Assembly: GCA_046483065.1 (NCBI GenBank)
Contig: JAWODW010000031.1
Coordinates: 1 to 64,000, forward strand
DNA from: JAWVYT01 sp046483065
GTDB taxonomy: Bacteria > Gemmatimonadota > Gemmatimonadetes > Longimicrobiales > RSA9
Length of the DNA: 64,000 nt
Direction of reading: 5' to 3'
Each line of letters starts with the position of its first letter. Positions within the stretch are counted from its first letter, which is position 1. A program made the position numbers and the translations under genes. The notes beneath the pieces were generated by a model that had not been told where the DNA came from, did not search any database, and worked only from the letters and a program-made list of their open reading frames with translations. Shown here in pieces: positions 1 through 7,262 of the stretch.

Positions 1-389
1 ATGCCGATTCGCTGGGATACCTGAGCCTGGACGGTCTGATTCGGGCTGTAGATCTGCCCAGAGATCTCTTCTGCCTTGCCTGCTTCACGGGGGCGTATCC
101 CATACCGGTCCAGATAGAAATGGACAAACTGGCCCTGGAAGCTTCGCTCGATTTCGACGCTGTCGACCTCGTCAAGGCCTTCCTCATCATCACCACCGAG
201 GCAGCCGGCCGTTGCAAGCGCTCCAATCGCCGCTGTCGTTGCCCCCGTTCGTCGTACGAACGATCGACGTGTCTGTCTGTCCACGGCCGTGGCCAGGGTC
301 GACTGGCTCTCACTGAGCCAGAAGTACCACACGATCCACCCAGTGGTCAGTAGTGCGAAGATGTCGACCAGAATGACGTCGATGCCCAT
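1..389 (-). CDS. partial membrane/lipoprotein-like protein coupled to the copper ATPase
   Basis: An open frame of about 129 codons starts with an ATG directly after the copA TAA stop (TAAATG, with AAGGGGG just upstream in copA) and runs off the left edge, so its end is unseen. Residues 1-27 (MGIDVILVDIFALLTTGW...) form a membrane anchor like those of small proteins that follow copper ATPases. Around residues 41-65 there is a second export-type segment with TRRSFVRR followed by ATAGCLGG, resembling a Tat lipoprotein signal. An in-frame GTG (MDRQTRRSF) could be an alternative start there. The remaining visible part is acidic and unrecognised. I do not see a cupredoxin or HMA motif. The base composition looks slightly less GC-rich than its neighbours. 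The function is unknown; the coupling suggests a copper-handling partner. Confidence 0.6.
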   Translation of the reverse strand, partial: MGIDVILVDIFALLTTGWIVWYFWLSESQSTLATAVDRQTRRSFVRRTGATTAAIGALATAGCLGGDDEEGLDEVDSVEIERSFQGQFVHFYLDRYGIRPREAGKAEEISGQIYSPNQTVQAQVSQRIG

Positions 390-2531
390 TTATGCCCCCT
401 TCGGCTGATACAGCCGCAGTCGGTTTGCGTTGGTTACCACGGTGACGGAGCTGAACGCCATGGCTGCACCCGCCAGGATCGGTGAGAGCAGCAGCCCGAA
501 CGCGGGGTACAGGACCCCGGCCGCCACCGGGATGCCGGCGGTGTTGTAGGCGAACGCGCCGAACAGGTTCTGCTTGATGTTGCGGAACGTGGCCCGGGAG
601 ACGTCCATGGCGGTGGCCACGCCGTTCAGCGATCCCCCGATCAGGGTGATGTCGGCGGCCTCGATGGCCACGTCGGTGCCGGTGCCGATGGCGATCCCGA
701 CGTCGGCCTGGGCCAGCGCAGGCGCGTCGTTGATGCCATCGCCCACCATGGCCACCTTCTTGCCCCCGGCCTGGAGCGCCTGGACCTGGGCCGCCTTCTG
801 ATCCGGCAGCACCTCGGCCAGGACCCGGTCGATGCCGACCTGGGCCGCGATGGCGCGGGCCGTCCGCTCGTTGTCGCCCGTGATCATGGCCACCTCGAGG
901 CCCAGGTCGTGGAGTCGGCGGATGGCGGCCACGGAGTCGTCCTTGACCCGGTCGGCCACGGCAATCACCCCGGCCACGGCCCCGTCGATGGCCACGTACA
1001 TGGGCGTCCTGCCCGCGTCCGACAGCTCCCGGACCGTGTGGTCCAGCCCGCCGGTGGGCCAGCCCCGGTCCTTCATGAGCTTCCGGTTGCCGAGGGTCAC
1101 GTTCTTTCCGTCGACGACGGTGCTGATCCCGTGCCCGGCGATGGCCTCGAACTCCGCGGCCTCCGAGAGCTCCAGCCCCCGGGCGCGAGCGCCCTCGACG
1201 ATGGCCTCGCCCAGCGGGTGTTCCGAGCCCCGCTCCGCCGACGCGGCCAGGCGCAGCACGTCGTCTTCCCGGAACCCCGGGGCCGCCACCACGTCGGTGA
1301 GCTCCGGCTGCCCCTTGGTGATGGTCCCGGTCTTGTCCAGGACGATGGCGTCCAGGCTGCGCGCTGTCTGGAGCGCCGTGCCGTTCCGGATCAGGACACC
1401 GTGCTCGGCGGCCTTCCCGACGCCGACCATGATGGACATGGGTGTGGCGAGCCCGAGGGCGCACGGGCACGCGATGATCAGCACCGTCATGGCCGTCACC
1501 AGCGCGTAGGTCAGTACCGGCGCGGGGCCGAAGGTGTACCACGCCGCGAACGTGAGCGTGGCAACGATCATGACGGCGGGAACGAAGTAACTGGCCACCA
1601 CGTCCACCACGCGGGCGATGGGCGGCTTCGAGCCCTGGGCCTCCTGCACCATCTTCACGATCTGGGCGAGGGCCGTGTCCTTGCCGACCTTGGTGGCCCG
1701 GAACCGGAAGCTGCCGCTCTTGTTGAGCGTAGCGCCGATCACCTCGCCGTCGGGGCCCTTCTCCACGGGGATGCTCTCCCCCGTGACCATGGACTCGTCC
1801 AGCGCGCTGTGGCCGTCCACGATGACGCCGTCCACCGGGACCTTCTCGCCGGGGCGCACCACCACGATGTCGCCGGCCACCACCTCTTCCACCGGGATGT
1901 CGACTTCCTGGCCTTCGCGGATCACCCGCGCGGTCTTGGCCTGGAGGTCCAGCAGCTTCCGGATCGCGTCGGACGTGCGGCCCTTGGCCCGGACCTCCAG
2001 CGCCTGGCCGAGGAGTACCAGCGTGATCACCACGGCGGCCACGTCGAAGAACGGCTCGGCCGTGCCCGCGGGGAAGAGCTGTGGGAACGCCACCGCCACC
2101 ACGCTGTAGAGCCACGCCGCGCCCGTACCCAGGGCGATGAGCGTGTTCATGTCGGCGTTTCGGTGCTTCAGTGCGGACCAGCCGCCCGTGAAGAACCGCT
2201 TCCCGACGTAGGTGAGCACGACCAGGGTCAACAGGCCGTCGATCCCCCAGATCACCCGGACCCAGCCGTGCGAGAGCTCCCGCAGGCCGGGGAACCAGTC
2301 GGGCCACGCGGTGATCAGGACCGGAATGGAGATGGCCAGCCCGATCCAGAACCGCTTCATCAGGTCCCGGTACTCGCGCTTGCGGTCCTCGGCCGCACTG
2401 TCGACGGCCTCCTCCGCCTCGACCTCCCGGGCCTCGATCCCAAGAGTGAACTGCTCTTCGGCTCTGATTTCGCCCGGCACCCCCGCGGGGGCCCCGGCGC
2501 CGTGTCTGACCGTCGTTTCTGCTGGGCTCAT
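390..2531 (-). CDS. copA: copper/silver-translocating P1B-type ATPase
   Basis: A 713-residue inner-membrane pump that exports Cu(I)/Ag(I) at the cost of ATP. The ion-pathway motif CPC (ACPCALGLATP), the phosphorylation motif DKTGT, the actuator TGES, the P1B signature SEHPLG and the hinge GDGINDAP are all present, as are the late transmembrane motifs NLFGAFAYN and MAFSSVTVV (P1B-1 type). The start at 2531 (MSPAETTV) is supported by AAAGGAGG 8 nt upstream; a longer frame to 2612 has no ribosome site. The N-terminus is a roughly 60-residue acidic stretch with no CXXC heavy-metal-binding domain, unlike many family members. The gene is transcribed from a promoter carrying the island direct-repeat element (2612-2639). 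It is distinct from the multicopper oxidase at 12570, which is also called CopA. Confidence 0.95.
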   Translation of the reverse strand: MSPAETTVRHGAGAPAGVPGEIRAEEQFTLGIEAREVEAEEAVDSAAEDRKREYRDLMKRFWIGLAISIPVLITAWPDWFPGLRELSHGWVRVIWGIDGLLTLVVLTYVGKRFFTGGWSALKHRNADMNTLIALGTGAAWLYSVVAVAFPQLFPAGTAEPFFDVAAVVITLVLLGQALEVRAKGRTSDAIRKLLDLQAKTARVIREGQEVDIPVEEVVAGDIVVVRPGEKVPVDGVIVDGHSALDESMVTGESIPVEKGPDGEVIGATLNKSGSFRFRATKVGKDTALAQIVKMVQEAQGSKPPIARVVDVVASYFVPAVMIVATLTFAAWYTFGPAPVLTYALVTAMTVLIIACPCALGLATPMSIMVGVGKAAEHGVLIRNGTALQTARSLDAIVLDKTGTITKGQPELTDVVAAPGFREDDVLRLAASAERGSEHPLGEAIVEGARARGLELSEAAEFEAIAGHGISTVVDGKNVTLGNRKLMKDRGWPTGGLDHTVRELSDAGRTPMYVAIDGAVAGVIAVADRVKDDSVAAIRRLHDLGLEVAMITGDNERTARAIAAQVGIDRVLAEVLPDQKAAQVQALQAGGKKVAMVGDGINDAPALAQADVGIAIGTGTDVAIEAADITLIGGSLNGVATAMDVSRATFRNIKQNLFGAFAYNTAGIPVAAGVLYPAFGLLLSPILAGAAMAFSSVTVVTNANRLRLYQPKGA

Positions 2532-2594
2532 CCGTGGCCTCCTTTCCACTCGGTTCGTGACCCGACAGCGGCAGTGCGGCGCCGGGACGATTGC

Positions 2595-2639
2595 ATGGTA
2601 CAGGGGACGCAATGAAGAGGTCGTTAGGCTGCGATTAAG
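2595..2639 (-). promoter_or_regulatory. copA promoter with 11-bp-phased triple direct repeat (site A)
   Basis: Reading toward copA: CTTAAT-N5-CCTAAC-N5-CTTCAT (2639 down to 2612), then exactly 11 bp, then the -10-like TACCAT (2600-2595). The copA ATG is 64 bp beyond. The same arrangement precedes six other units in this island. The geometry matches OmpR/PhoB-family activator sites that replace the -35 element; the assignment to the regulator at 9578-10261 is inference. Confidence 0.75.
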
Positions 2640-2677
2640 GCGAATTCAGGAAGCTCACGGGTGTACGATGAATCCGG

Positions 2678-2722
2678 CTTCATGCGCGTCTCACCCTCGA
2701 TTCACGCCGGATCCTGTATGTG
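2678..2722 (+). promoter_or_regulatory. YHS-gene promoter with triple direct repeat (site F)
   Basis: CTTCAT-N5-TCTCAC-N5-ATTCAC at 2678-2705, 11 bp, then TATGTG at 2717-2722. The start codon of the YHS-domain gene lies 62 bp downstream. It is divergent from site A, so the 250-bp gap between the two genes holds two back-to-back copies. Confidence 0.7.
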
Positions 2723-2784
2723 TTGACCAGACAGAACCAACGGTTCCCGGCGCTCGGGGGCCATTACTGCAGCGGAGGTGGACA

Positions 2785-3456
2785 ATGAGGTTCCGTGATC
2801 CGGTGTGCGGCATGGAGATCCGATGGGAAGAGGCGGTGAACTACGAAGTGGTCGGGCCGGTCGTGGTGTACTTCTGCTGCACGGGGTGTGCGACCCGGTT
2901 CCGGGAGGATCCCGCGCAGCACGTCGACGTGCACGCGTGGGTCGAGGGCGGCAGCAGGGCAGAAACGGCCCCCTGCGGCGGGGAGCCGCTCGCACTTCAG
3001 CCGCAGGAATCGTCGGCCCGCAGGAGCCGGACGCTGGCCACCGCACCCCAGGTCGGAATGCTGACCCTGGACGAGGTCGAAGCCCTGGTGGCGCGACACT
3101 GGCGGCGTCTCCTCGACGACGACCAGGGGTGGCTGCGCACCCGGACCCTGGAGCGCGCCCTCCTCACCTTCGGACTCACCGGGGACGGGGACAGGCGGAA
3201 AGAGACCGACCGACTGCTGGCCGCCGAGGTGGCTCGTTTGAGAAGGCGGGAGATCGACACGGAGCGGATCGAGGCCGAGCTGGCGCTGCTGCCGCGGGCG
3301 CTGGCCACCGTTCTCCTGGACGTCACGGTCGGGCCGACGGAAACCGCGGAGTTCTACGAGACGATTGAAATGAAGCTGGCAGAGATCCGGCCATGGGTGT
3401 CGGCGCGGCACGCGGGTCCCTTGAGGCCAGCCCGACACGCCCGGGCGCCAGCATGA
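2785..3456 (+). CDS. YHS-domain metal-binding protein
   Basis: A 223-residue soluble protein. Residues 5-45 are a YHS domain: DPVCGM with Cys8, then the cysteine cluster FCCTGC and ATRFREDP, the pattern found in copper/heavy-metal-binding and transfer modules. Residues of about 90-215 form a separate helical, charged domain (MLTLDEVEALVARHWRRLL...) that I do not recognise. The start ATG at 2785 follows CGGAGG by about 6 nt; the open frame extends far upstream without a ribosome site. It has its own promoter with repeat site F and is divergent from copA. Since the neighbouring ATPase lacks an N-terminal metal-binding domain, this protein could supply or buffer metal; that role is inference. 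Confidence 0.8.
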   Translation: MRFRDPVCGMEIRWEEAVNYEVVGPVVVYFCCTGCATRFREDPAQHVDVHAWVEGGSRAETAPCGGEPLALQPQESSARRSRTLATAPQVGMLTLDEVEALVARHWRRLLDDDQGWLRTRTLERALLTFGLTGDGDRRKETDRLLAAEVARLRRREIDTERIEAELALLPRALATVLLDVTVGPTETAEFYETIEMKLAEIRPWVSARHAGPLRPARHARAPA

Positions 3457-3487
3457 TGCGGCTCTCATTCGCTTCTGATGAAGGAGA

Positions 3488-3532
3488 CTTCATTCCGGAT
3501 TCACGCCCACTTCAAGGCGTGTCCACCAGTTT
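3488..3532 (+). promoter_or_regulatory. promoter of the small-membrane-protein/thioredoxin operon (site G)
   Basis: CTTCAT-N5-ATTCAC-N5-CTTCAA at 3488-3515, 11 bp, then CAGTTT at 3527-3532 as a poor -10. The first ATG of the operon is 48 bp further on. The phasing is identical to the other six sites; the weak -10 suggests strict dependence on an activator. Confidence 0.65.
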
Positions 3533-3580
3533 GGATGCGGGAACAGGCCCGTACCTGATTGGAAACGGAAGGAGACACCG

Positions 3581-3733
3581 ATGGAGTACCTGATCGGCTG
3601 GGGGCTGCTGCTCGGGATCGGCCTGCTGCTGTGGCTCGTGATCCGCTTCGCGGGTGGCGACCGCGGCACGCCGCAGGCTACCTGTGGCCTGGACGGCTGT
3701 AGAGGCCCGGAGCGCTCGAGGAGGCGCGGGTGA
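3581..3733 (+). CDS. 50-aa single-pass membrane protein with CX4C
   Basis: A short gene with a good ribosome site (GGAAGGAG, 7 nt before the ATG). Residues 1-24 are a hydrophobic leucine/glycine-rich membrane segment (MEYLIGWGLLLGIGLLLWLV), followed by a short tail containing CGLDGC and ending in arginines. Its TGA overlaps the GTG start of the next gene (GTGA), indicating translational coupling to the thioredoxin-like gene. I do not recognise a family. The cysteine pair and the metal-island promoter suggest metal binding or a redox role, by inference. Confidence 0.7.
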   Translation: MEYLIGWGLLLGIGLLLWLVIRFAGGDRGTPQATCGLDGCRGPERSRRRG

Positions 3734-4146
3734 GCAGCACCCGGCGTGTGACCGACCTGCGGGGCACCGCCGTGGTCGTCAACTTCTGGGCGTCATGGTG
3801 CCTCGCCTGCCGGCAGGAACACCCCGCGCTGGTGCGGGCGTGGGAGCGGTACGAGGAGGCGGGCGCAGCCGTACGGTTCATCGAGGTCGTGTACCAGGAC
3901 AACCGCGGCAACGCGCTGGAGTACAAGGCCCGCCGGGGTGGCGGCTGGACCAATCTCATGGACTCGAACACCCGTACGTCCATCGACTTCGGCGGCCACG
4001 GCGTGCCGGAGATGTACCTCGTCGACTCGACCGGCCGAATTGCCTACAAGCACGTCGGTCCCGTGACGGATGAGCTCCTCACGGAGCAGATCGAGGCGAT
4101 GATCGCGGCCGGACCGGACCCAGCGGGAGAGGAGACGAGCCGATGA
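3730..4146 (+). CDS. TlpA/DsbE-like thioredoxin-fold protein
   Basis: A 138-residue thioredoxin-fold protein starting at GTG 3730, overlapping the previous stop. The active site is WASWCLAC (Cys24, Cys27), followed by RQEHP; the cis-proline region is GVPEMYLVDSTGRI, typical of TlpA/ResA/CcmG reductants that act on cytochrome c or copper centres. No signal peptide is visible, unlike most family members; the preceding gene encodes the membrane segment, so it may work with that protein or the N-terminus may be elsewhere. It overlaps the next gene by ATGA. Its position in a copper operon fits thiol reduction during copper handling or heme-protein maturation. Confidence 0.82.
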   Translation: MSSTRRVTDLRGTAVVVNFWASWCLACRQEHPALVRAWERYEEAGAAVRFIEVVYQDNRGNALEYKARRGGGWTNLMDSNTRTSIDFGGHGVPEMYLVDSTGRIAYKHVGPVTDELLTEQIEAMIAAGPDPAGEETSR

Positions 4147-4337
4147 GCACCGTGGTCGGGATCGCGGTTCTCGTGGGACTGTTCCTGGCGTTCCCGTTCA
4201 TCCAGCGCGAGCGAGACCACCGGGAATGCGGCAGTGGCGGCTGCTGGAAGAAGAAGATCGGCTTCGGGTGCGGGACATGTCCGCTCGATGAGAGCGAGAC
4301 CGGCGCCGGCTCGGGGTCCGACCACACTTCCGTCTGA
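4143..4337 (+). CDS. 64-aa Cys-rich single-pass membrane protein
   Basis: Begins with an ATG that overlaps the thioredoxin stop (ATGA). Residues 1-20 are a hydrophobic anchor (MSTVVGIAVLVGLFLAFPFI). The tail carries two cysteine pairs, CGSGGC (CX4C) and CGTC (CXXC), separated by KKKIGFG, and ends in Ser/Gly/Asp. The pattern resembles the 50-aa gene at 3581, which also has an anchor plus CX4C. I do not recognise the family. A metal-binding or zinc-ribbon-like fold is possible. Confidence 0.72.
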   Translation: MSTVVGIAVLVGLFLAFPFIQRERDHRECGSGGCWKKKIGFGCGTCPLDESETGAGSGSDHTSV

Positions 4338-4341
4338 TTCG

Positions 4342-5151
4342 GTGCAGGAACCCAGGAAGGAACTCGCGGTGGTACTGGGCCACGGCATGTGGTCCGACGC
4401 GCGGTTGTACGCCCCGATGATGCGCCACATCAGGATGGACCACCGGCTCGTAGCCCTGGATTTCCCGGGCCACGGCCGCAGGGCAGGGGAAACGCCAGCC
4501 CGGACCATGGACGCCCTGGCCCGGGAGCTCCTGCGGGCGATCCCCGACGCGTGCGGCCGGGCCGTCCTGGTCGGGATCAGCACGGGAGCCATCGCCGCGC
4601 TGCACGCAGCGCTCGTGAAGCCCGAGGCGGTCGCGGGGCTGGTGCTGTTTGGCGGCACTGCGTCCGGCGAGCCGCGGCACCGGCGGGTGCTCTACCGCAC
4701 GCTGGCCGCGGTGTACCGTGTCGTGGGCGCGGCGCCACCGGTTCGGTGGGCCGTGCGTCGCATCGCGTTCGACCCGGCCTATCCCCTCGACCACGCGCGG
4801 GACCGGGCGGCCGTCCGGCAGGCCGAAGAAGTCCCGCGAAACGTGGTCGCCGCGTCGCTCCGTCTGCTGGCCGACCGGCCGACCATCCACGACCGGCTGC
4901 ACGAGATCCGCGTGCCGGTCACGGTAGTGGTCGGTGAGCACGACCGCGTCTTTGCCCCCTCGCATTCCACGAAGCTGGCCCGGGGGCTTCCGGATCCTTC
5001 ACTGCACGTGCTTCCCCACACCGGACACGCCGTTGTGGTGGAACGTCCCGGGTTCGCGGCGCGGCTCGTGGAGCGGGTCCTGCGCCAGCTTCAATGCGCG
5101 GGGCCCCGAGAGGACGGGTGCGGTCCGGGTGCGGCGCACGGAGCCGGATGA
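4342..5151 (+). CDS. alpha/beta-hydrolase fold protein
   Basis: About 269 residues from a GTG at 4342, 4 nt after the previous stop. The start is uncertain: no strong ribosome site is seen, and an in-frame ATG at 4288 inside the previous gene is an alternative. The fold signature is clear: oxyanion region LGHGMWSDARLY, nucleophile elbow GISTG, acidic residue in VGEHDRVF and catalytic His in HTGHAVVVERP. The family covers esterases, lipases and C-C hydrolases, so the substrate cannot be told. It lies at the end of the site-G operon, but a role in metal resistance is not evident. Confidence 0.82.
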   Translation: MQEPRKELAVVLGHGMWSDARLYAPMMRHIRMDHRLVALDFPGHGRRAGETPARTMDALARELLRAIPDACGRAVLVGISTGAIAALHAALVKPEAVAGLVLFGGTASGEPRHRRVLYRTLAAVYRVVGAAPPVRWAVRRIAFDPAYPLDHARDRAAVRQAEEVPRNVVAASLRLLADRPTIHDRLHEIRVPVTVVVGEHDRVFAPSHSTKLARGLPDPSLHVLPHTGHAVVVERPGFAARLVERVLRQLQCAGPREDGCGPGAAHGAG

Positions 5152-5323
5152 AACTGAGGAGGAAGCATGCGGCTACGCGGAATTCTGGTTCCGACGGCGC
5201 TCTCCGTCTTCGGCACGCCGCCTTTCCCGGGGGAATCTCCGAGAAGAATGCGGCCCGCGTGCCCGCCTTCGTCTGGGCGGTCGCCCAGGGCCGAGCCACT
5301 CGACAAACGGCGCGTGAACAACC
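5152..5323. other. intergenic region with a weak ORF start
   Basis: Between the hydrolase and repeat site D. An ATG at 5167 has a good ribosome site (GAGGAGGAAGC) and opens a 102-codon frame, but its translation is Arg/Pro/Ser-rich, shows no domain, and would run through the site-D promoter. It may be a decayed gene start; I do not call it a gene. Confidence 0.4.
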
Positions 5324-5368
5324 CTTCACTCCGATCTCACGTACCGTTCATCGGCCGTGTATTACTAT
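5324..5368 (+). promoter_or_regulatory. promoter of the SHOCT/Spy-like operon (site D)
   Basis: CTTCAC-N5-TCTCAC-N5-GTTCAT at 5324-5351, exactly 11 bp, then a good -10 TACTAT at 5363-5368. The first ATG is 78 bp downstream. Together with sites C and F this is one of the clearest copies of the island element. Confidence 0.75.
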
Positions 5369-5446
5369 ATGGTCAGCTATGGCTGATAAAGGGAACGGGA
5401 CCTGTAACAAGGAGGGATTATCAAGGGGCAGAGTGGAAGCTACGCC

Positions 5447-5596
5447 ATGAAGCGCACGGTCGAGCTCGACTATGACGCGGTGGACCTGGTGGTCCAGCTG
5501 GGTGTGGCTGGCGGCGAGGCTCTCGAGTCGCTGGCAGGGGAAGTGCGGTCCAGACCGGTGAGAGTGCTGAACCGCGTAGAAGAGGGGAACAAATGA
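5447..5596 (+). CDS. 49-aa acidic small protein
   Basis: A short frame, MKRTVELDYDAVDLV..., ending at 5596 and overlapping the next gene by ATGA. A GGAAG lies 7 nt before the ATG. It has no membrane segment, cysteine or histidine cluster; it looks like a small soluble helix/strand protein. It is the first gene after promoter site D. The overlap with the SHOCT gene supports translation. The family is not recognised. Confidence 0.55.
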   Translation: MKRTVELDYDAVDLVVQLGVAGGEALESLAGEVRSRPVRVLNRVEEGNK

Positions 5597-5877
5597 GCAT
5601 GCTCGCAGCGCTGACGACGATCCAGGGTTGGTGCCCCTGGTGTGGCGATCACATGAGCTGGGGAGGCTGGGGCATGATGTTCGGCTGGGGGTTGATCCTG
5701 GTGGTCCTGATCCTGGTGGTCTGGGCCATCGCCGACGGTCGCTGGCCCGGAAGACGGGAGGGCGGTGGCCGGAGCGGCGAGGATGGAGCGGAGAGCGTGC
5801 TGCGGGAGCGATACGCCCGCGGCGAGATCGATGAAGAGGAGTATCGTCGCAAGCTCGATGAGCTGCGACGCGAATAG
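5593..5877 (+). CDS. SHOCT-domain small membrane protein
   Basis: A 94-residue protein. An N-terminal segment with WCPWC (CXXC) and several Trp/Met residues leads into one transmembrane helix (residues of about 30-48, WGLILVVLILVVW). The C-terminus is a SHOCT motif, VLRERYARGEIDEEEYRRKL, a short oligomerisation/targeting module. It overlaps the 49-aa gene and lies just upstream of the Spy-like gene in the site-D operon. A second SHOCT protein in the island (7263-7676) has the same layout, so two paralogues or analogues appear under the same promoter type. Confidence 0.82.
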   Translation: MSMLAALTTIQGWCPWCGDHMSWGGWGMMFGWGLILVVLILVVWAIADGRWPGRREGGGRSGEDGAESVLRERYARGEIDEEEYRRKLDELRRE

Positions 5878-5898
5878 TCGATGAAGAGGAGCGGAGGT

Positions 5899-6501
5899 AT
5901 GAGGAAGACATTTGCAGCACTGGTAGCAATCATGTTGGCGGCGGCCCCGGCCATGGCGCAGGGACACCACGGCGCCCGGGCGGACAGCAGCCGCGGCATG
6001 GGGATGCTGCAGGGCCAGTCCGGGATGATGCAGGGCGGGATGATGCAGATGATGCAGTCCGGCATGATGATGGGGATGGCCATGGGGCCGGGGATGGTCC
6101 TCCGGCTGCAGGAGTCCCTGGGCCTTACGGAGGACCAGGTCACGGAGCTGGAGACACTGCGGGACTCGGCCCAGTCGACCATGCGGCAGCATATGATGCA
6201 GGGGATGCAGGTCATGCACGCCGCGTCCGAGCAGCTGGGTTCGGACTCCCCGGACCTGGACGCCTACGAGGCCCGGGTCCGTGAAGCGACCAACCATATG
6301 GTCCAGGCACACACGGCCATGGCCCGGGCCGCGGTCGAGGCGCGGCAGGTGCTCACTCCGGAACAGCGGGAGCGCCTGGCCCTGGCCCGGTCGATGATGA
6401 AGGAGATGCGGCAGGGCATGATGGGCGGCGGGATGATGAACCGTGGGATGATGGACCGTGGCATGATGAATCAGGGCGGTGGCGCCAGCCCTGACGGCTG
6501 A
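5899..6501 (+). CDS. Met-rich Spy/CpxP-like periplasmic metal-resistance protein
   Basis: About 200 residues. The start at 5899 (MRKTFAALVA) is favoured over an ATG at 5881 because CGGAGG precedes it by only a few bases. Residues 1-20 are a signal peptide ending AMAQ. The mature protein is rich in methionine, with runs of MM and GMM at both ends (residues 35-70 and 175-195) flanking a helical core with LGLTEDQV and VLTPEQRERL, the two LTxxQ-like motifs of the Spy/CpxP/CnrX superfamily. The family binds metal ions or acts as a periplasmic chaperone. Methionine clusters favour Cu(I)/Ag(I). It is the third gene of the site-D operon. Confidence 0.82.
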   Translation: MRKTFAALVAIMLAAAPAMAQGHHGARADSSRGMGMLQGQSGMMQGGMMQMMQSGMMMGMAMGPGMVLRLQESLGLTEDQVTELETLRDSAQSTMRQHMMQGMQVMHAASEQLGSDSPDLDAYEARVREATNHMVQAHTAMARAAVEARQVLTPEQRERLALARSMMKEMRQGMMGGGMMNRGMMDRGMMNQGGGASPDG

Positions 6502-6608
6502 GGAACGTAGGTAGCGCGTGCGGAAGGGGACGTCGTGACTCGACGAGGTTGCCAACTAAACTATCGTGGCGCTCCCGCGGGAAGCGGGCGTCGATCTGAG
6601 GGCGACGA

Positions 6609-7250
6609 ATGAGCACTCGAGACGCCAGGGTCTACGACCGGATCGCCCCGGTCTACGACCTCATAGAGGCGCCCATGGAGTGGCTCGGCGGCCGGGATCG
6701 GCGGGTCCGCGTGATCAGCGGGGCCCACGGCGACGTTCTGGAGGTAGGTGTGGGTACGGGGCGCAATCTCGACCTGTACCCCGACGACGCCCGGGTGACC
6801 GGGATCGACATTTCGGAAGGGATGCTGCAGCGGGCCCGGGCCCGGGCGTCGGGCCTGGAGCCGAGTCCGGACCTGCGCGTTGCCGACGCCGAGTCGCTTC
6901 CTTTCGAAGACGACCGCTTCGACACCGTGACTGCGACGTGCGTGTTCTGCTCGGTGGAGGACCCGGTGCGGGGGCTGGAGGAGATCCGGCGGGTGGTGAA
7001 GCCCGGCGGTGAGGTCCGGCTCCTGGAGCACGTCCGGCCCCGGAACCCGGTCCTGGGCAAGCTGTTCGACTGGCTGACGCCGCTCACCCGGCGACTCATG
7101 GGCCCCGAGATCAACCGGCGGACCGAGGCGAACGTGGAGGCTGCCGGGCTGGCGATCGTGGATGTCCGGCGTGAAGGGATCTGGCGTGAGATCGTGGCGA
7201 GGCCGTCAGGCGGATCGGCGAGCGGCCCACGTCTCGATCGATTTGGCTGA
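6609..7250 (+). CDS. class I SAM-dependent methyltransferase
   Basis: 213 residues. Motif I is VLEVGVGTGRN, followed by GIDISEGML and DAESLPFEDDRFDTVTATCVFCSVED, then VKPGGEVRLLEHVRP, as in UbiE/phospholipid-type methyltransferases. The start at 6609 has GAGGG 6 nt upstream. It lies about 100 bp after the Spy-like gene without an obvious copy of the island element; TTGCCA/AACTAT-like bases near 6549-6564 may be a promoter. It converges with the SHOCT gene at 7263. The substrate is unknown; a link to metal resistance (for example arsenic or thiol methylation) is not supported by motifs. Confidence 0.85.
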   Translation: MSTRDARVYDRIAPVYDLIEAPMEWLGGRDRRVRVISGAHGDVLEVGVGTGRNLDLYPDDARVTGIDISEGMLQRARARASGLEPSPDLRVADAESLPFEDDRFDTVTATCVFCSVEDPVRGLEEIRRVVKPGGEVRLLEHVRPRNPVLGKLFDWLTPLTRRLMGPEINRRTEANVEAAGLAIVDVRREGIWREIVARPSGGSASGPRLDRFG

Positions 7251-7262
7251 TAGCCCGTTAGT

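Noticed and set aside
310..2307. 665-codon minus-strand frame overlapping copA
   Set aside because: Same strand but another frame of copA; the in-frame copA product has all P-type ATPase motifs.
5167..5475. 102-codon frame with a good ribosome site
   Set aside because: Composition is not protein-like and it runs through the box-D promoter and the 49-aa gene; treated as non-coding or decayed.
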